From: Thermoplasmata archaeon
Lineage (GTDB): Archaea > Thermoplasmatota > Thermoplasmata > Thermoplasmatales > Thermoplasmataceae
Assembly: GCA_021797555.1 (NCBI GenBank)
Contig: JAJZZM010000005.1
Span: 1-64,000 of the forward strand
Length of the DNA stretch: 64,000 nucleotides
Reading direction: 5' to 3'
The notes under the pieces are model-generated. The model searched no databases. It saw only the letters and a list, made by a program, of their open reading frames with translations, and was not told where the DNA came from. This document shows, one piece after another, positions 26,808 through 38,108 of this stretch (position 1 is its first letter; each line of letters begins with the position of its first letter). The position numbers and the translations under genes are program-made.

Positions 26808-27913
26808 TGATTCACCATTTCTATTAGTTTATAAAAAGTATTTATTTTAACGCTTAAATATCTTAATGCATCATTTAATGTTATTTCATTCTTTTCGTAG
26901 TTTTCATTGACAATATTAATAAATTTATTTCCATATCCAGATCTTATTTTTCTAATATAATTTCCGCCTGAAGTCTTTTTATCAATTTTTTTACTTTTAA
27001 TAAATTTATTATATTCATATTCATAGTTTTTTATATAACCAAGTTTATATAATCTGTAAAAAATCATGGAATAACTTAATTTATATTTATGTGAAATAGA
27101 TTTAACAAGACTATCTGTAGAATCATGTTTATCATAAAAGTTTTTTATTATTTCATCGCTTATTAAAAAATACGATGCAAAATTATTGCACCATTCCTCT
27201 ATTTTATCATCAATATTATAATTATCTTCATGATTTGATTCGTTTTTTCTCAATAAAATATGTGCATACTCATGGAATAATGTAAATAGTCTCGATGCTG
27301 GATCGTCCTTAGAATTTAATGCAATAAAAAAAGGTTTTTTATCTATTAAGGAAAATCCCCTTATATCATCAAATGGAAACTGCATAACGATTATATTATT
27401 ATCCTCAACTTTGGCCCTGAATTTATTTAATGCATCATATTTGTCCTTAAGATTCATCTGATAATCAAAATCATAAAATTTTTTTCTCTCATTTACGGCT
27501 ATTTCTCCGGGATCAGAGTTTATATCATACTGTTCTATATATGCTTCCTTGCTTATATTTAAATTATTATAAAGTTCAACAGCAATATCCTGTAAAAATT
27601 TTATGCGTTTTATTTTTAATAATGTTTTATATGATTTTTCCTTAGCGTTATTATATGTTCTAAAAACATTCATTGGTCTGTCATCAGGAATTTTATCCGA
27701 TAAAAAAATTAACGGGCTTACATTGACAATTTTTGCAAATTTTTGAAGCTGAACATATGTTGGTTTATCCTCTTTATTAATCCATTTACCAAATTTATTT
27801 TTATTAATGCCTAATTTTTTTATAATTACATACTCAGGCATATTTACTGTTTCCATTGACCATTTTATTATTTCAGGATTAATATTCACCTTAAATGAAT
27901 TCATTATAAACAT
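26804..27913 (-). CDS. XRE-type HTH with ImmA/IrrE metallopeptidase domain
   Basis: A 369-residue protein. Residues 15-65 form a helix-turn-helix (IIKKLGINKNKFGKWINKEDKP), the following segment KIPDDRPMNVFRTY is a family linker, and the middle has the zinc protease motif FHEYAHILLRK (HExxH). The C-terminus EITLNDALRYLSVKINTFYKL is typical. Proteins of this type regulate or neutralise a partner toxin and may cleave repressors. It is followed by the DUF4411 PIN gene with a 4-base overlap. A relic of a second copy lies at 17.8 kb, so this locus has been copied or lost elsewhere in the window. Confidence 0.88.
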   Translation of the reverse strand: MFIMNSFKVNINPEIIKWSMETVNMPEYVIIKKLGINKNKFGKWINKEDKPTYVQLQKFAKIVNVSPLIFLSDKIPDDRPMNVFRTYNNAKEKSYKTLLKIKRIKFLQDIAVELYNNLNISKEAYIEQYDINSDPGEIAVNERKKFYDFDYQMNLKDKYDALNKFRAKVEDNNIIVMQFPFDDIRGFSLIDKKPFFIALNSKDDPASRLFTLFHEYAHILLRKNESNHEDNYNIDDKIEEWCNNFASYFLISDEIIKNFYDKHDSTDSLVKSISHKYKLSYSMIFYRLYKLGYIKNYEYEYNKFIKSKKIDKKTSGGNYIRKIRSGYGNKFINIVNENYEKNEITLNDALRYLSVKINTFYKLIEMVNQ

Positions 27914-28049
27914 ATAATAAAAATATATTAAAATGTTATTAAATTAATAATTTATTTTTCTGTCGACTAAAATTTATATAAATTAATAAAAACATTAAAT
28001 TTAAAATTATAACCAATAAAATTTATATGAAAATACAATCACTTTTTTA

Positions 28050-28784
28050 TTGAATAACCATGCAAGAATAATTACAGATTTCATCTGCAGCATAGTCAGA
28101 AAGGATATTAAAATTGCAAGAGTAGAAATAAACAGTGGCAAAATATCACTGGTAATCCCTGAGAAATGCGATGCGACATCATTAATAAACAACAATATAA
28201 ACTGGCTTATTAAAAAGAATATAGAACTAAATAACATAAGAAAAATAAAAATAAGCATAATAAAGGGCAATAAAATATCGATAGCCGGAAAATATTACAG
28301 TTTATTTTATAATAAATCCTTGATATATAATAATTATACAATATATCTGAACAAAAACAATAAAGGCCATATTGACAGCATTGCCTCAAATTTTATAAAT
28401 GAATTATACAATACCATAAAAATTTACCTTGATTATTACCATAAAAAATATGGATATAAATATAATAAAATATACATTAAAAAGGAAAAAACCAAGTGGG
28501 GAAGCTGCACATACAATAATAATTTGAATTTTAACATTTATATGATGTTTTTGCCAAAAAAATTAATAAGATACATAGTATTCCATGAATTCCTACATTT
28601 AAACTTTAAAAACCACAGTAATAATTTTCACGAAATATTGTACCATGAATTTAAGGAACACAAAAAACTGGATCAAAAATTGCTGGCATACTATTATTAT
28701 TTTAATAATTTTAATGATATATATGAAATAATAAATAATGTTGATGTATATGATACATTAAGTATATGCAATGAAAATATTTAG
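28050..28784 (+). CDS. YgjP-like zinc metallopeptidase (DUF45/M48 type)
   Basis: A 244-residue protein. The C-terminal half contains [20 protein letters not shown], the Trp-Gly-Ser-Cys segment typical of YgjP, then [16 protein letters not shown] with the HExxH zinc site, and a third zinc ligand in NFHEIL. Genes of this family lie next to type I restriction systems in many prokaryotes. Here the gene converges on hsdR and overlaps its stop by 4 bases. The start at 28050 gives [11 protein letters not shown], a plausible beta strand onset. A role in controlling the restriction enzyme is a guess from context. Confidence 0.85.
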   Translation: MNNHARIITDFICSIVRKDIKIARVEINSGKISLVIPEKCDATSLINNNINWLIKKNIELNNIRKIKISIIKGNKISIAGKYYSLFYNKSLIYNNYTIYLNKNNKGHIDSIASNFINELYNTIKIYLDYYHKKYGYKYNKIYIKKEKTKWGSCTYNNNLNFNIYMMFLPKKLIRYIVFHEFLHLNFKNHSNNFHEILYHEFKEHKKLDQKLLAYYYYFNNFNDIYEIINNVDVYDTLSICNENI

Positions 28785-31700
28785 CTTATCCATTCATATC
28801 CAAGTGCCTTTGCCTGCTCAAGTACGGTAAGCGTGGCCTTTTCCTGCTTATCCGGCGGGTATCCGTATTTTTTTAATATCCTCTTAACAAGAAGTCTGAG
28901 CTTTGCCTGCACACTTTCACGCACGGACCAGTCAATGGTAAGATTTTTTTTAACAGTTACAACAAGCTCCTGCGCTATTTTGCGTAATGTTTCATCACCC
29001 ATAACCTCCCTTGCGCTTTCATTATCGGCAAGCGCATCATAAAATGCTATTTCATCGTCCGATAAATGCATCTTCTTTCCGCGCTCCTGCTCCTGCATCA
29101 TTTTTTTGGCCAGCTCAATAAGTTCATTAATTACCTGTGCCGTTTCTATGCTATGGTTTGTGTATGCCCTTATTGATTTTTCAAGAAGTTCCAAAAAGGA
29201 TCTGGCCTGAACCAGATTGTTCCTCATTTTTATTTTAATCTCATCGTTTAATAATTTTCTAAGCATTTCAAATGCCAGATTTTTCTGGGGCATGTCCCTT
29301 ACCTCGGCAAGGAATTCATCTGAAAGTATTGATATATCAGGGTTTTTTAATCCTGCAGATGCAAATATATCTATCACCCTATCAGATACAAGCGCATTTG
29401 AAAGTATCTGCTTTATTGCAGTATCTGATGATCCGTTATCAATCCTCCTTGTTTCCGTATTCTTTATTATTGCGGACCTCACTGCCTGAAAGAACCCTAT
29501 ATCGTCCCTCAGCATTATGGCCTCTGGATCAGGAACCACAAGGGCGAATGCCTTTGTAAGCTCTGTTACATTTCTTATATACCTCTCCTTTCCGTCCTCT
29601 ATTGAAAGTATATGGTCTATTGCCCTTTCAATTATTGATAATCTTTCATTTGTATCGCCGGTAAAAAATTGTTTATAGCAGAATTTGCCGTACATTGATT
29701 TTACTATGTCATATTTTTCCTTCATTATTGCTATTGCCTGTTCTACAGGTATTCCAGTCTCCCTTCTGTCGCCCTCGGTATACTCTGATAGTGCCCTTTT
29801 CAGTTCAAATGCAAGGCCAAGGTAATCAACAATAAGTCCTCCAGGCTTATCGCGGAATACACGGTTAACCCTTGCTATGGCCTGCATCAATGTATGGCCC
29901 TGCATGGGCTTATCTATATACATTGTATTCAGGCTCGGAGCATCAAAGCCTGTAAGCCACATATCCCTTACAATTACTATTTGCAATGGATCTGACGGGT
30001 CTTTCATTCTTTCTGCAAGCCGTTGCCTTCTTTCCTTTGTGCGTATATGCTCCTGCCATTCCGGACCTTCTGCTGCAGATCCGGTTATTACAACCTTTAT
30101 TTTTCCCTTGTCGTCGTCCTTATCATACCATTCAGGCCTTAATTTTATAATTTCATTGTGCAATTCTATTGCTATTCTTCTGCTCATGCACACTATCATT
30201 GCCTTTCCTTCAAGCACGGATGAACGCTTCTCCCAGTGGCTTACTATATCCAATGCTATTGTTTTTATTCTGCTCTGGCTACCAACAATCTTTTCAATGT
30301 TTGCCCATTTGGTTTTTAGTTTTTCCCTGGAATATACCTCCTCGCCCTCGGTCAACTCATCAAACTCCTTATCTATATTAGGGCGCTCCTCAGGTTTCAG
30401 ATCCACCCTGGCAAGCCTGCTTTCATAGTATATTCTTACCGTTGATCCGTCCTCAACGGCCTGCTGAACATCATATACATCTATATAATTTCCGAATACC
30501 TGTGTTGTAGATCTGTCCGAATTTTCTATGGGCGTACCTGTGAATCCTATAAATGTGGCATTAGGCACTGCATCCCTTAGATATTTGGCATAGCCGTATT
30601 TAACAGAATATTTATCATTTTCATTATCCCTTGAAATGTCTGATTTAAAGCCATACTGGCTTCTGTGTGCCTCATCTGCCATCACAATTATATTTTTTCT
30701 TTCAGACAGCAAGGGAAAATCAGTTCCCTCTTCTGGAAGGAATTTCTGTATTGTGGTAAATATTATTCCGCCGGATGCAACGTTTATCAGACCCTTTAGA
30801 GAATCTCTGGTGTCTGCCTGTTTTGGCTCCTGCCTTAACAATTCGTTGCAACGTGCAAATGTTCCGAACAGCTGGTCATCAAGATCGTTTCTGTCCGTAA
30901 GGACAATAATTGTTGGGTTTTCCATTCTTTTGTCAAGCACAAGCTTTCCTGAATAAAATACCATTGTAAGGCTTTTACCCGAACCCTGGGTATGCCAGAC
31001 TATTCCGGCCTTATGGTCAGATTCCATTGCCTTAACTGTATTTTCTATTGCCTTGTTTGCAGCATTATACTGCTGGTATGCCGCAATTTTTTTTGATATT
31101 ATTACTCCCTTGTCTGTTTGCTCCCTTTCAAAAACTATAAAATTCCTTATAAGATCCATTATTACATTTGGATCAAGCATGCCCATTATTAATGTTTGAA
31201 GGCCGTTTAATTCTTTATGCCTTTGGTAATTTACGGTTTTCCACTGTGAAAATCTCTCCTTATGCGATGTTATTGTCCCGTATCTTGTTTCTATTCCGTC
31301 GCTGATTATGCATATCTCATTGAACCTGAACAATGATGGTATATCATTAATGTATGTACCTATCTGCCTGTATGCATTCCATATTGTTGCATTCTCATCC
31401 TCAGGATTCTTTAATTCTATTACAACCACGGGAATTCCGTTGATGAATAAAATAATATCAGGCCTCCTCTCGTGTTTGTTCTCAACCATGGTCAACTGGT
31501 TTACAGCAAGGAATTCATTGTTCTCAATATGATCAAAATCAAAAAGGAATATTTTTCCGTGCTTTATTGAATCTCCATTCCGGTATTCAACATCTATTCC
31601 ATTTACCAGAAGGTTGTGAAAATCATGGTTGTTGTTTATAAGATCCTGGCTCTGGTTTTTTCTCAACCTTTTTATGGCCTCCTCTATAGCCTCATCAGGA

Positions 31701-31885
31701 AATTCTGGATTTATTATTCTCAGGCTTTCCCTTAACCTTTCAGTAAGAATCGATTCGCTGTATTCCCTCTCCTGATATTTTCCACCTGGAGATATATCTG
31801 GTCCGAAGGCTTTGCAATAGCCGATATTTGAAAGTATTTCCATAAATAGTTTTTCAAGATCCGATTCATTCATTCTGCTTGTCAT
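28781..31885 (-). CDS. hsdR: Type I restriction enzyme subunit R
   Basis: A 1034-residue motor-nuclease subunit of normal length. The N-terminal nuclease has [20 protein letters not shown] (PD-x(n)-E-x-K). The SF2 helicase follows with Walker [14 protein letters not shown] as [11 protein letters not shown], motif [11 protein letters not shown], and motif VI ARVNRVF. The C-terminal third is helical (contact with the methylase complex). It translocates DNA and cuts unmodified DNA at a distance. It overlaps hsdS by 20 bases, giving the order hsdM-hsdS-hsdR on the minus strand. The gene is intact, but the partner hsdM is frameshifted, which would leave restriction without modification unless the frame is restored. 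Confidence 0.95.
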   Translation of the reverse strand: MTSRMNESDLEKLFMEILSNIGYCKAFGPDISPGGKYQEREYSESILTERLRESLRIINPEFPDEAIEEAIKRLRKNQSQDLINNNHDFHNLLVNGIDVEYRNGDSIKHGKIFLFDFDHIENNEFLAVNQLTMVENKHERRPDIILFINGIPVVVIELKNPEDENATIWNAYRQIGTYINDIPSLFRFNEICIISDGIETRYGTITSHKERFSQWKTVNYQRHKELNGLQTLIMGMLDPNVIMDLIRNFIVFEREQTDKGVIISKKIAAYQQYNAANKAIENTVKAMESDHKAGIVWHTQGSGKSLTMVFYSGKLVLDKRMENPTIIVLTDRNDLDDQLFGTFARCNELLRQEPKQADTRDSLKGLINVASGGIIFTTIQKFLPEEGTDFPLLSERKNIIVMADEAHRSQYGFKSDISRDNENDKYSVKYGYAKYLRDAVPNATFIGFTGTPIENSDRSTTQVFGNYIDVYDVQQAVEDGSTVRIYYESRLARVDLKPEERPNIDKEFDELTEGEEVYSREKLKTKWANIEKIVGSQSRIKTIALDIVSHWEKRSSVLEGKAMIVCMSRRIAIELHNEIIKLRPEWYDKDDDKGKIKVVITGSAAEGPEWQEHIRTKERRQRLAERMKDPSDPLQIVIVRDMWLTGFDAPSLNTMYIDKPMQGHTLMQAIARVNRVFRDKPGGLIVDYLGLAFELKRALSEYTEGDRRETGIPVEQAIAIMKEKYDIVKSMYGKFCYKQFFTGDTNERLSIIERAIDHILSIEDGKERYIRNVTELTKAFALVVPDPEAIMLRDDIGFFQAVRSAIIKNTETRRIDNGSSDTAIKQILSNALVSDRVIDIFASAGLKNPDISILSDEFLAEVRDMPQKNLAFEMLRKLLNDEIKIKMRNNLVQARSFLELLEKSIRAYTNHSIETAQVINELIELAKKMMQEQERGKKMHLSDDEIAFYDALADNESAREVMGDETLRKIAQELVVTVKKNLTIDWSVRESVQAKLRLLVKRILKKYGYPPDKQEKATLTVLEQAKALGYEWIS

Positions 31886-33191
31886 TTTTATCCTCCAGAG
31901 AGACTCTTATCTTTCCGGTCATTAGCTTTGGAAGAATAATATCTCTTGTTTTTGCTAATACATCTTTTTCAACCCTCAAGTTTATTATTCTATTAATTAT
32001 CGGATTAAAAATAGTATTCATCATTTTAAATGTGTTTGAATCTGGAACAGCAACTAATGATTTGGATAGATGTTGTCTTTGAATATGCCCCATAGTGGTT
32101 GCCTTATATTTTGCAATTTCTATGAAATCTGGGAGATAATGCAAAAGCCATTGATAATAAAACCATTTTGGGTACTCTGTGGAACTAACTTTAAAGAGGT
32201 GCTGATTTAGCGCTCCCATTCCATTACACCAAATAGTTACACCAAGGCTCCCAGACCATGCAAATAAAATATCTCCGTTGGCTACAATATATTCCGGTGG
32301 TATATCACAACTTGCTTTGTCCGAAGAAGTGGATATTCCCGAGTTCATTTCTTTTATTTTTATGACTGGGAAATATCTCTCTCCACTAATTGCAGGATAT
32401 TTTTGAAGAGGTAGTCCATTAAGAAAATTAGCAATATCGTCTAATTTTTTTATAGTCCAATTGCTAGGTATCATTCCCAGTTCAGAATCAACCATCTCGC
32501 CTCCACTTGACTTATATGGCTTTCCCTCTTCATTTGGGAACTCAAAGTCAATGAACCAGTGCTTGAATATGGCCTGTGCAATGCCTTCAAGGGTTTTGTT
32601 CATCTTTTCGTTCAGCTCTATTTTTGAGTCAAGGTCTGAGAGGATTTTGGCGATGGCTTTTTGCTCTTTAATATTATTCGGATATGGAATTATAAAAGAT
32701 TCAATTTGTCCTTTACTTATATGACTAATTGTTGTACCAGTTTTTATCTGGTTACAATATTTTAAGAAGCGAGGGCTCATTATAACTTGATTAATGAAAT
32801 CCTGACATTCTCCATTTTTAGCTATTATTGCAGCGACTCGTTGGGCCAGCAATAAAGGTAAATCATTTTCTTTGGTAATAGCTTTATTTACCCCAACATT
32901 TCCGTCCATAGATACCACTGCTAAGTTGTCCTTCAGTAAATATTTCTTTATGCTATCATTAAAAAATCTCCATCTTTTTGGAATATCCCACTTAAATTTT
33001 CTATCAGATAAATTTTCACCTCTAACTACCAGAATTCCATCATTCAAAGAATAATCTTCTCCTTTAAAGGGAAAACCAGTTAGTACATCTGCTACATCTT
33101 TCAGGGATTTTACTTTCCACTCCTCTGGAATTAACCCAACTTCTGTTTGATTTAGTTTATTTTTATTACCACGTTTATAAACCAAATCCAA
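31866..33191 (-). CDS. hsdS: Type I restriction enzyme specificity subunit S
   Basis: A 441-residue subunit with two target recognition domains. The first covers about residues 15-190 and ends with the conserved [21 protein letters not shown] helix; the second begins after a spacer at [19 protein letters not shown] and ends with [18 protein letters not shown]. The two half-sites of the recognised sequence cannot be predicted. It overlaps hsdM by 17 bases and hsdR by 20, so the operon is tightly coupled. Confidence 0.93.
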   Translation of the reverse strand: MDLVYKRGNKNKLNQTEVGLIPEEWKVKSLKDVADVLTGFPFKGEDYSLNDGILVVRGENLSDRKFKWDIPKRWRFFNDSIKKYLLKDNLAVVSMDGNVGVNKAITKENDLPLLLAQRVAAIIAKNGECQDFINQVIMSPRFLKYCNQIKTGTTISHISKGQIESFIIPYPNNIKEQKAIAKILSDLDSKIELNEKMNKTLEGIAQAIFKHWFIDFEFPNEEGKPYKSSGGEMVDSELGMIPSNWTIKKLDDIANFLNGLPLQKYPAISGERYFPVIKIKEMNSGISTSSDKASCDIPPEYIVANGDILFAWSGSLGVTIWCNGMGALNQHLFKVSSTEYPKWFYYQWLLHYLPDFIEIAKYKATTMGHIQRQHLSKSLVAVPDSNTFKMMNTIFNPIINRIINLRVEKDVLAKTRDIILPKLMTGKIRVSLEDKNDKQNE

Positions 33192-34696
33192 TCCTCTCCA
33201 GATTCTTCTTTATCTCCTCATCCAGTTTAGTTTCTTCTTCCATCTGCTGCTTTAGTTCTGATACAAGTCTATTCATCTTGTCTTCAAATTCCTCGTCATC
33301 TTCTTCCTCCTCTTCAGTGCCAACATATCTTCCAGGAGTTAGAACATAGTTATTTTTCCTGATCTCCTCAATATCAGAGGATTTGCATAATCCTGGAATA
33401 TCCTCATACTGGCCTTCTTCGCCCCTCCATGCATGGTATATCGATGATATTTTCTTTATATCATCATCGGTAAATACCCTGTGCCTTCTATCTATCATGG
33501 TTCCCATGTTCCTGGCATCTATGAATAATGTTTTTCCTTTTCTATCCACGAACTTATTCTTCTTGTCCTTAGTAATGAACCATAAACATGCAGGTATGCC
33601 AGTATTGAAAAACAGCTGCGGTGGAAGGGCAACCATGCAGTCAACAAGATCAGCTTCAATGATATTTTTCCTTATTTCACCTTCATTGGATGTATTTGAA
33701 CTCATGGAACCATTTGCAAGCACGAATCCGGTTATGCCTTCCGGTGATAGGTGATAAATGAAGTGCTGTACCCATGCAAAGTTGGCATTGCTCTCTGGGG
33801 GGTGTTCCATACTTCCATCTTACATCATCCCTTAATAATTCACCGCTCCAGTCAGAATCATTAAATGGCGGATTTGCAAGAATGAAATCAGCTCTTAGAT
33901 CCTTATGAAGATCATTAAGCAGGCTGTCTCCCCATTTGACCTCATCAGAATCTATATTCCTTATTGCAAGGTTCATCTTGCACAGCTTCCATGTTGTCTG
34001 GTTTGATTCTTGCCCGAATATATGTATATCATCTATTCTGCCCTGATGTGCCTCTATGAATTTTTCGCTCTGGACAAACATTCCACCTGATCCGCAGCAT
34101 GGATCGAAAACCCTTCCCTTATACGGTTTAATCATCTCGACCAGAAGCTGTACTATGGATTTAGGTGTGTAGAACTGGCCGCCCCTTTTACCCTCTGCAT
34201 CTGCAAACTGGCCAAGGAAATATTCATATACCCTGCCAAGAAGATCCCTGGATTTTGCCTCATTGGTGCCCAGAGTTACTGTACCTATTAAATCTATTAA
34301 TTCGCCCAATCTCTGCTTATCAAGTGCAGGCCTTGAATAATTTTCCGGCAAAACTCCCCTTAAAGAGTGGTTATCTTTTTCTATCGCCTCCATTGCATTA
34401 TCAATAATAGTTCCTATTTCTGGGCGCTTTGCATTATTCTGGATATATTCCCATCTTGCATTTGAAGGTACCCAGAATATATTTCTTGCCGTATATTCAT
34501 CCCTATCTTCAGGATCAGAAAAATGTTCCCTATCATTTTCCAGTTCCTTATAAACTTCAGTAAAAGTATCTGATATATATTTTAAGAATATTAATCCAAG
34601 CACAACATGCTTATATTCTGCGGCGTCCATATTGTTTCTTAGTTTATCTGCGGCTGCCCATAATTTTTTTTCAAGGTCAGAATCAGGATTAATCAT
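33175..34696 (-). pseudogene. hsdM: Type I DNA methylase HsdM, frameshifted at a G6 tract
   Basis: The N-terminal 300 or so residues (from 34696) include the AdoMet site FDPCCGSGGMFVQ and the catalytic NPPF motif (LANPPFNDSDW), diagnostic of an N6-adenine methylase. At 33797-33802 the plus strand has six Gs (six Cs in the coding strand); after it the first frame runs into unrelated residues and stops. The remaining part continues perfectly in another frame (GTPP then [18 protein letters not shown]). Five Cs instead of six would restore one frame of about 506 residues. Either a phase-variable slip, a recent mutation or a sequencing error explains this. As read, HsdM would lack its C-terminal domain that contacts HsdS. 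Confidence 0.9.
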
Positions 34697-34939
34697 AAAA
34701 AGTTATAGAATTAATAAATATAAAAGTATGTTTTAAATATTTTATGGACCTAATAAGGCATACGTATGTATATTATTGGTAATGATTACTATTCAATTCT
34801 GTATATTTATATTTTATATGCATTATTTTATTCATTAATTTATTTAATTTAATGACTAAATATATATTATAAATATTTAGGTATTATATAAGACCTTAAT
34901 TATAAATTTTATTACGTATATAAAAAAAGTATAAATAAC

Positions 34940-34955
34940 GGTTATATATATAACC
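34940..34955. promoter_or_regulatory. Perfect 16-bp palindrome before vapB
   Basis: GGTTATATATATAACC is a perfect palindrome ending 3 bases before the antitoxin ATG. A TATA-like GTATAAATAA lies just upstream at about 34929-34938, so the palindrome covers the expected transcription start. It is a likely operator for the AbrB-type antitoxin. Confidence 0.6.
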
Positions 34956-34958
34956 AAT

Positions 34959-35213
34959 ATGGAGAAAAAAATGAAAATAGGCCCAAAAGGTCAGGTTGTT
35001 ATACCAAAGGATATAAGAGATATAACAGGAATAAAGGAGAATACAGAGGTTATAGTATCATTAAAAGGCGATAAAATAATAATTAAAGCGGCAAAACCAT
35101 TGACCGAAAGCTATTCTAAATATTATACTTCAACCTACTCTAAAAAATTAAAGGATTATATTGATATAAATAAAATACTGGATGAAGAATATGGCAGAAA
35201 CATTTTACATTGA
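34959..35213 (+). CDS. vapB: AbrB/MazE-type antitoxin (VapB)
   Basis: An 84-residue protein. The AbrB core is MKIGPKGQVVIPKDIRDITGI-KENTEVIVSLKGDKIIIK; the C-terminal arm (SYSKYYTSTYSKKLKDYIDIN) would bind the toxin. The ATG at 34959 comes about 22-25 bases after the TATA-like box, in line with a leaderless message; an ATG four codons later is an alternative. It is followed by, and overlaps, the PIN toxin. Confidence 0.86.
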   Translation: MEKKMKIGPKGQVVIPKDIRDITGIKENTEVIVSLKGDKIIIKAAKPLTESYSKYYTSTYSKKLKDYIDINKILDEEYGRNILH

Positions 35214-35598
35214 TTCAAATATTTTTATATTTCCAGTTATATATGATAATGAAAAAGCAATAAAAGCAACTGAGATTTTAAATAAAGTAGAAAATAAAGA
35301 AATTATTGCATATACATCAGTTTTAACATGGGATGAAGTTACATATGTTGTGAATAAGATAATGGGAAATGCAGATTCGGTATCCACAGGCAAAAAATTT
35401 ATAAATTATCCAAATTTAAGATTTATCAATGCAGATATAAATATAATTATAAAGGCACAGGAAATAAGGGAAAATTATAATATAAAGCTGAGGGACGCAA
35501 TTCATATCTCAAGTGCGCTATCAAAAAATATACACAATATTATATCAGACGATTCAGATTTTGATTTAGTTAATTTAATTAATAGAATAAGATTATAA
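35191..35598 (+). CDS. vapC: VapC-type PIN-domain toxin
   Basis: A 135-residue PIN protein. Acidic residues appear in the expected places: FYIDSNIFIF near residue 6, the WDEVTYVV segment around 50, KLRDAIHISSAL near 103, and SDDSDFDLV near 122. I start it at the ATG at 35191 (MAETFYIDS); the ATG at 35182 is possible. It overlaps its antitoxin gene and completes a type II toxin-antitoxin pair that flanks the restriction operon. Confidence 0.86.
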   Translation: MAETFYIDSNIFIFPVIYDNEKAIKATEILNKVENKEIIAYTSVLTWDEVTYVVNKIMGNADSVSTGKKFINYPNLRFINADINIIIKAQEIRENYNIKLRDAIHISSALSKNIHNIISDDSDFDLVNLINRIRL

Positions 35599-35621
35599 TA
35601 ATATTAATATAAATTCATATA

Positions 35622-36944
35622 TTATTTAAATAATTCCTCCCTGACCACCTTATCATGTTTGAATTCTATAAGGAAATAATACAGCATGAACAGTACAAGT
35701 ATTATAATTACGCCGATATCAAGGGCCTCCCTTGGCATTCCATATATGAATAAAATTAATAATATTATGCCGATTATAACAGTATATGGATATAACGGTG
35801 TTTTAAATGTTCCAAATTTTTTATTCTCCTGAAATGTATTACTGCAAAGCTTGATACAAGATATGAGAGCAAAAGCCCGAAATTGCTTATTGCTGCAATT
35901 ATATAAACATTCCCGGAGAAAAGCATTACAATTCCGATCATTGACGAAATTATAACGCCGTTAACAGATACATCCTTTTTTGAATTAAATTTTCTGAAGA
36001 GTTTTGGAAGAAGCTTATTTTCGCCTATCTGGTAAAGAATCCTGGATGATGTCATTATCATTGCAAGCGTTGCAGATGTTGTTGCTATTAAAGCACCGAT
36101 TGTTACAATAAAATACAGATCATATGGTGCATGAACATAGCCTAATGCAAATGCTAAAGGGTCTGCAGATACCGTATATTTTGATGCCGGCACCATTAAT
36201 ATTAATGCAACAACAACAAGTATGTAAAATATCATGCTTATTACAACGGATAATACTATGGCCTTTTGCAGCCTTATTTGCACCACCCTTAACATCGGAT
36301 GTTAATGTCGATATGGACTGGAATCCGGAATATGCAAAAAATACAGCTATGCTTGCGGAAAATATGGCATAAATATTATTCTTTGCAGGTGGCACTGTAA
36401 AATTTGAGGTATTCAATGTTTTTGTGGAGTATGCAAGCACAATTGCGGAAATAACAAAAATTGTGAGCATCCCGAGCTTTGTTATTACCAGAAAAAAATC
36501 AGCACTTGCAGCCTTTTTAATTCCAACTATATTTAAAATAGACAATAAAAATATTAAAATAATTGCAAAAATAACTGGAAAATAACCAAAATGAAGGCCT
36601 GTAAGGCTGCCGAGATATAATCCAAAGCCGAGGGCTATTGCCACAATTGCTGTGGAGAAACTGAAATAAATCAGTATTCCTGTTATAAAACCCATCTCAC
36701 TGCCGAAAGCCTCAAAAATAAATTAAAATGAGGCGCCTTTTGCATGCGGCATTATTGATCCAAGCTCACCGAATTCCATGGCAATTATTATTGCCAGAAC
36801 ACCGACAAGGGCAAATGCAATTAATGCATTGGCCCCTGCTAATGCTATTGTTGTGCCGCTCAAAACAAATATGCCTGCGCCGATAATTGCGCCGAGTCCG
36901 ACCGCAGTTGCAACAGGCAAGCTTATTAATTTTTTTTCTGCCAT
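35622..36944 (-). pseudogene. APC-family amino acid permease, broken
   Basis: The N-terminus (VATAVGLGAIIGAGIFVLSG) is a textbook APC helix 1. An in-frame TAA follows after GASF at about 36723-36728, and the same frame resumes with FEAFGSEMGFITG. A frameshift near 36270-36290 breaks GGANKAAKAIVLS, and a second near 35820 separates HFRR from KNLE-KFGTFKTPLYPYT. The last helices run to the TAA at 35622-35624. One stop and two frameshifts make it clearly non-functional. It inserts a metabolic relic between two toxin-antitoxin loci. Confidence 0.85.
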
Positions 36945-37092
36945 TTTTAGGGATTAATAATGTTACAGTTTTTCATCATATTTATATTTGTTATCAGTTA
37001 TTTTTGATATATGATGCATGTTGTTATTGGATATCTATGGCATAATAAATTTGGGATACAAATATTTAAATACAGAATTAAATTAATTGCTA

Positions 37093-37419
37093 ATGGAACC
37101 TTTTTATTTTAAATCCTTTGACAGGACTATCGGCGTGGCCTGCGATATATCAAGCCTGTATTATGAGATGAAATGCCTGGCTTTATATGATAAAGCAGCA
37201 ATAGACTATCATGTTAAAGAGGGGCACATAGCCATGTGGCTTGATTATATAGGCGAGCATAATCTGGCCGGTATTATAAGAAATGAAAATGAAACAGAAT
37301 CCGTGTTAAATACGCTGGAGAATAATGTAAAGGAAAACAATAATATGAAATCAAGGAATAAGAGCATGCACCATGGACCCGGAATGAAAGGCCAGAAAAA
37401 GCACAGAGAAAATATGTAA
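37093..37419 (+). CDS. DUF5752-like small protein
   Basis: A 108-residue protein. The N-terminal 65 residues (PFYFKSFDRTIGVACDISSL ... IDYHVKEGHIAMWLDYIGEHNLAGII) resemble DUF5752, a small archaeal and bacterial domain often seen as a stand-alone protein or next to glycosyltransferases. The tail is rich in Asn, Lys and His and looks disordered. I chose the ATG at 37093 over a TTG two codons earlier. Function is unknown. A long AT-rich upstream region separates it from the permease relic. Confidence 0.65.
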   Translation: MEPFYFKSFDRTIGVACDISSLYYEMKCLALYDKAAIDYHVKEGHIAMWLDYIGEHNLAGIIRNENETESVLNTLENNVKENNNMKSRNKSMHHGPGMKGQKKHRENM

Positions 37420-37551
37420 AATTATCATTAAAATTGCAGGCATTCCAATGGAATATAAAATTTATTTTTTTATAAAAATATTTATTATAAAATTATAATA
37501 GTTTTAAGATAATTATATCAATAATTTATATAGATTGCAATTATAATAATA

Positions 37552-37958
37552 ATGATATATTTGCCTGCTAATGAAGAATATAAGCTTTTTATTGAGAAAT
37601 CAAGGGCTATCTTGAGGATTCTATAGATAATTATAATAAGGAATATTATGACCTTTCAATGTTTTATCTTGGTCAATGCATTAAACTGTTTTTCAAGGCT
37701 TTATTAATAAAAAATGCCGGTGATTTTCCACACACGCACAATATAAGAAATTTGTTGGAAACATTATCAGAAGTTGAAAATGAAAAATGTAAAATAACAA
37801 TTAAAAATTATATAAATAAATATGGATTAGAATTATCAATTTTAACTGATGCTTATATGATATCAAGATATTTTGAGTCAAGTTATGATAAAATTAACGC
37901 ACAAAAATTAATAAATACAGTAAAAAACATAAGGGAAGACATTGAGGATACTTGCTAA
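37552..37958 (+). pseudogene. HEPN-domain protein, frameshifted
   Basis: The first frame from the ATG at 37552 reads PANEEYKLFIEKSRA then shifts; the frame from 37611 continues LEDSIDNYNKEYYDLSMFYL, GQCIKLFFKALLIKNAGD, FPHTHNIRNLLE and on to the stop at 37958. One missing base before 37611 would join them into a single HEPN domain of about 135 residues. HEPN proteins are RNases or RNA-binding partners of minimal nucleotidyltransferases (MNT). The MNT fragment just downstream confirms the pairing. Confidence 0.8.
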
Positions 37959-37964
37959 TTTGTA

Positions 37965-38108
37965 TAAAAAAGAAATGAGATATTCAATAATCTGGATTAT
38001 AACATTAATATGCTTGCTAATATTATAAAAAGAGTGGATCAAAACTCTGAAATTTATTTATTCGGCTCAGTGTTATCAAATAATTATAATATGTCAAGCT
38101 ATTGTTGA
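37965..38108 (+). pseudogene. MNT nucleotidyltransferase, N-terminal fragment
   Basis: A frame without a clear start reads LANIIKRVDQNSEIYLFGSV then LSNNYNMSS and stops at 38108. EIYLFGS is the start of the nucleotidyltransferase motif, but the following SDIDL Asp pair is missing because the sequence switches to an IS remnant. It would have been the antitoxin partner of the HEPN protein. Confidence 0.65.

Noticed and set aside
29877-30428. 183-residue plus-strand frame
   Set aside because: Antisense to the hsdR helicase region; the minus-strand protein has all expected motifs.
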